15,754 nucleotides of DNA from an uncultured Verrucomicrobiales bacterium (lineage in GTDB: Bacteria; Verrucomicrobiota; Verrucomicrobiae; Limisphaerales; CANJSG01). Position 1 is the stretch's first letter; each line of letters opens with the position of its first letter. A model generated the notes under the pieces. It was not told where the DNA came from and did not search any database. It saw nothing but the letters and a program-made list of their open reading frames with translations. The translations under genes and the position numbers were made by a program. Positions 15,383 through 15,754 of this stretch are shown piece by piece. The stretch spans positions 1 through 15,754 of the forward strand of contig CAMLMI010000078.1 in NCBI GenBank assembly GCA_946480965.1. The letters are read 5' to 3'.

Positions 15383-15428
15383 AGCGCCGGAGGCGCGGCA
15401 GAAGGTAGCCCCGGGCGTGAGCCCGGGG
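15383..15428 (+). repeat. Two-hairpin module, forward copy
   Basis: Hairpin 1 is GCGCC-GGA-GGCGC (15384-15396). It is followed by an 8-nt linker GGCAGAAG (15397-15404). Hairpin 2 begins after GTAG and is CCCCGGGC-GTGA-GCCCGGGG (15409-15428), with an 8-bp stem and a GTGA loop that would be a GNRA tetraloop in RNA. The second copy at 15538-15583 has the same length and layout. Confidence 0.7.
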
Positions 15429-15446
15429 TTGGTGTTCTCATTCCCC

Positions 15447-15516
15447 AAGCCCCGGAGGGGCGACAGAACCCCCGGTCGCGCGGCCTTTTCAGCCTTCTGT
15501 CGCCCCTCCGGGGCTT
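15447..15516. repeat. Perfect 22-bp inverted pair of half-modules
   Basis: Bases 15447-15468 and 15495-15516 are exact reverse complements with a 26-bp spacer. Each has the hairpin GCCCC-GGA-GGGGC followed by GACAGAA. This is hairpin 1 plus linker of the two-hairpin module, without the GTGA hairpin. The pair sits in the middle of the nested block and could form one long stem or two short ones. As a long hairpin it could also terminate transcription from the gene ending at 15187. Confidence 0.75.
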
Positions 15517-15537
15517 TTGTTCCTATCTCGCCATCCA

Positions 15538-15583
15538 CCCACAGCTCACGCTGTGGGCTACTGTCTTCCGCTGCTCCGCAGCT
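15538..15583 (-). repeat. Two-hairpin module, reverse copy
   Basis: Read on the minus strand it is GCTGC-GGA-GCAGC, linker GGAAGACA, GTAG, then CCCACAGC-GTGA-GCTGTGGG. Length (46 nt), loops, GTAGCCC and spacing equal those of the forward copy. The stems differ at several paired positions and each change is compensated on the other side. Confidence 0.7.
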
Positions 15584-15637
15584 CGGAACTCGACGGAACA
15601 TCCCTGTCACTGTCACTCCATTGCGCCAGCCTCAATA

Positions 15638-15652
15638 GTTCCGACTCGGAAC
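15638..15652. repeat. Small palindrome GTTCCGACTCGGAAC
   Basis: A 7-bp perfect dyad with one central base lies 20 bases past the LuxR-gene stop, reading on the minus strand. It may help end that transcript, but no T-rich tail follows. It could equally be a small binding site or chance. Confidence 0.3.
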
Positions 15653-15672
15653 GTGGTGATGGAAGGCGCCGC

Positions 15673-15754
15673 CTACCTCCCGAGAAACTTCACCACCGCC
15701 TGCGTGCGCGACTGCACATGGAGCTTCTCGTAAACGGTGTGGAGGTGGGCGCGG
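15673..15754 (-). CDS. C-terminal end of a LuxR-family response regulator
   Basis: The minus strand entering from the right edge reads RAHLHTVYEKLHVQSRTQAVVKFLGR followed, split here, by a TAG stop at 15673-15675. This is the recognition-helix end of a LuxR/NarL/FixJ-type helix-turn-helix (pattern V-x-T-H-x-x-x-I-Y-x-K-L-x-V-x-x-R-x-x-A-V). Such proteins bind DNA, usually under control of a receiver domain phosphorylated by a histidine kinase. The N-terminal part lies outside the window, so the presence of a receiver is inferred from the family. Confidence 0.85.
   Translation of the reverse strand, partial: RAHLHTVYEKLHVQSRTQAVVKFLGR

Larger units (their letters stand above)
15336..15626. 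repeat. Nested inverted-repeat block bounded by ~20-bp imperfect inverted ends
   Basis: GCGCAATGGAGTG at 15336-15348 is the exact reverse complement of 15614-15626. With two mismatches the match extends to 20 bp (15336-15355 against 15607-15626). Between these ends lie, in order, a two-hairpin module (+), a half-module (+), a half-module (-) and a two-hairpin module (-). The block is thus roughly a palindrome 291 bp long. No open reading frame of note or transposase is present, so it resembles a MITE or compound REP element. The element's true limits are inferred. Confidence 0.6.

Noticed and set aside
15336..15626. CRISPR array
   Set aside because: The repeats are inverted rather than direct, differ in sequence, and lack regular spacers.
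15188..15672. Open frames of 92-174 codons in the repeat block
   Set aside because: They run through palindromes in both directions and have no ribosome sites or protein-like composition. The repeats explain the open frames.

Overview
The window is GC-rich chromosomal DNA. It most likely comes from a member of the Verrucomicrobiota, and this assignment is inferred from gene content alone. The clues are a very large secreted protein with autotransporter-associated beta-strand repeats but no outer-membrane barrel, a multidomain secreted beta-helix protein ending in a 'STNLVHW...RFYRV' type C-terminal module, a Tat-exported NIPSNAP protein, and intergenic regions full of small palindromic repeats. 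No transposase, integrase, CRISPR array, tRNA or rRNA gene was recognised.

Layout: (1) 1-50, the last codons of an unknown + strand gene. (2) 51-193, a convergent gap holding a 22-bp inverted repeat pair. (3) 194-1438 (-), hisC, divergent from 1643-2929 (+), an Nramp-like transporter. (4) 2933-3727 (-), a Tat-exported NIPSNAP protein whose stop lies three bases from the transporter stop. (5) 3855-4985 (+), a tandem AsnC/Lrp-type protein resembling a fused siroheme decarboxylase. (6) A leftward series: trmB (5097-5705), a DUF2007-like small protein (5837-6091) and a membrane-anchored PIN-TRAM protein (6025-7107); the last two overlap by 67 bp. (7) 7264-11670 (-), a 1468-residue beta-strand-repeat protein followed by a strong hairpin terminator. 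(8) Divergent from it, 11855-15187 (+), a 1110-residue secreted pectin-lyase-fold protein with DNRLRE/CBM96-like and DUF1349-like domains. (9) 15188-15672, 485 bp with no gene but several nested families of inverted, hairpin-forming repeats. (10) 15673-15754 (-), the C-terminal end of a LuxR-type response regulator.

Most genes are single transcription units in alternating orientation rather than one pathway operon. HisC serves histidine synthesis. The PIN-TRAM protein and TrmB both relate to RNA. The two large secreted proteins form a divergent pair that probably serves the cell surface or polysaccharide use. Three unrelated genes (1643, 3855, 5705) share a -10-like GCTA box ending about nine bases before the ATG, which suggests leaderless or near-leaderless transcripts.

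The most unusual material is in 15336-15626. Two 46-nt modules lie inverted to each other. Each is made of a GGA-triloop hairpin, an 8-nt linker and a GTGA-tetraloop hairpin. Their stems differ by compensatory changes, and they enclose a perfect 22-bp inverted pair of half-modules.
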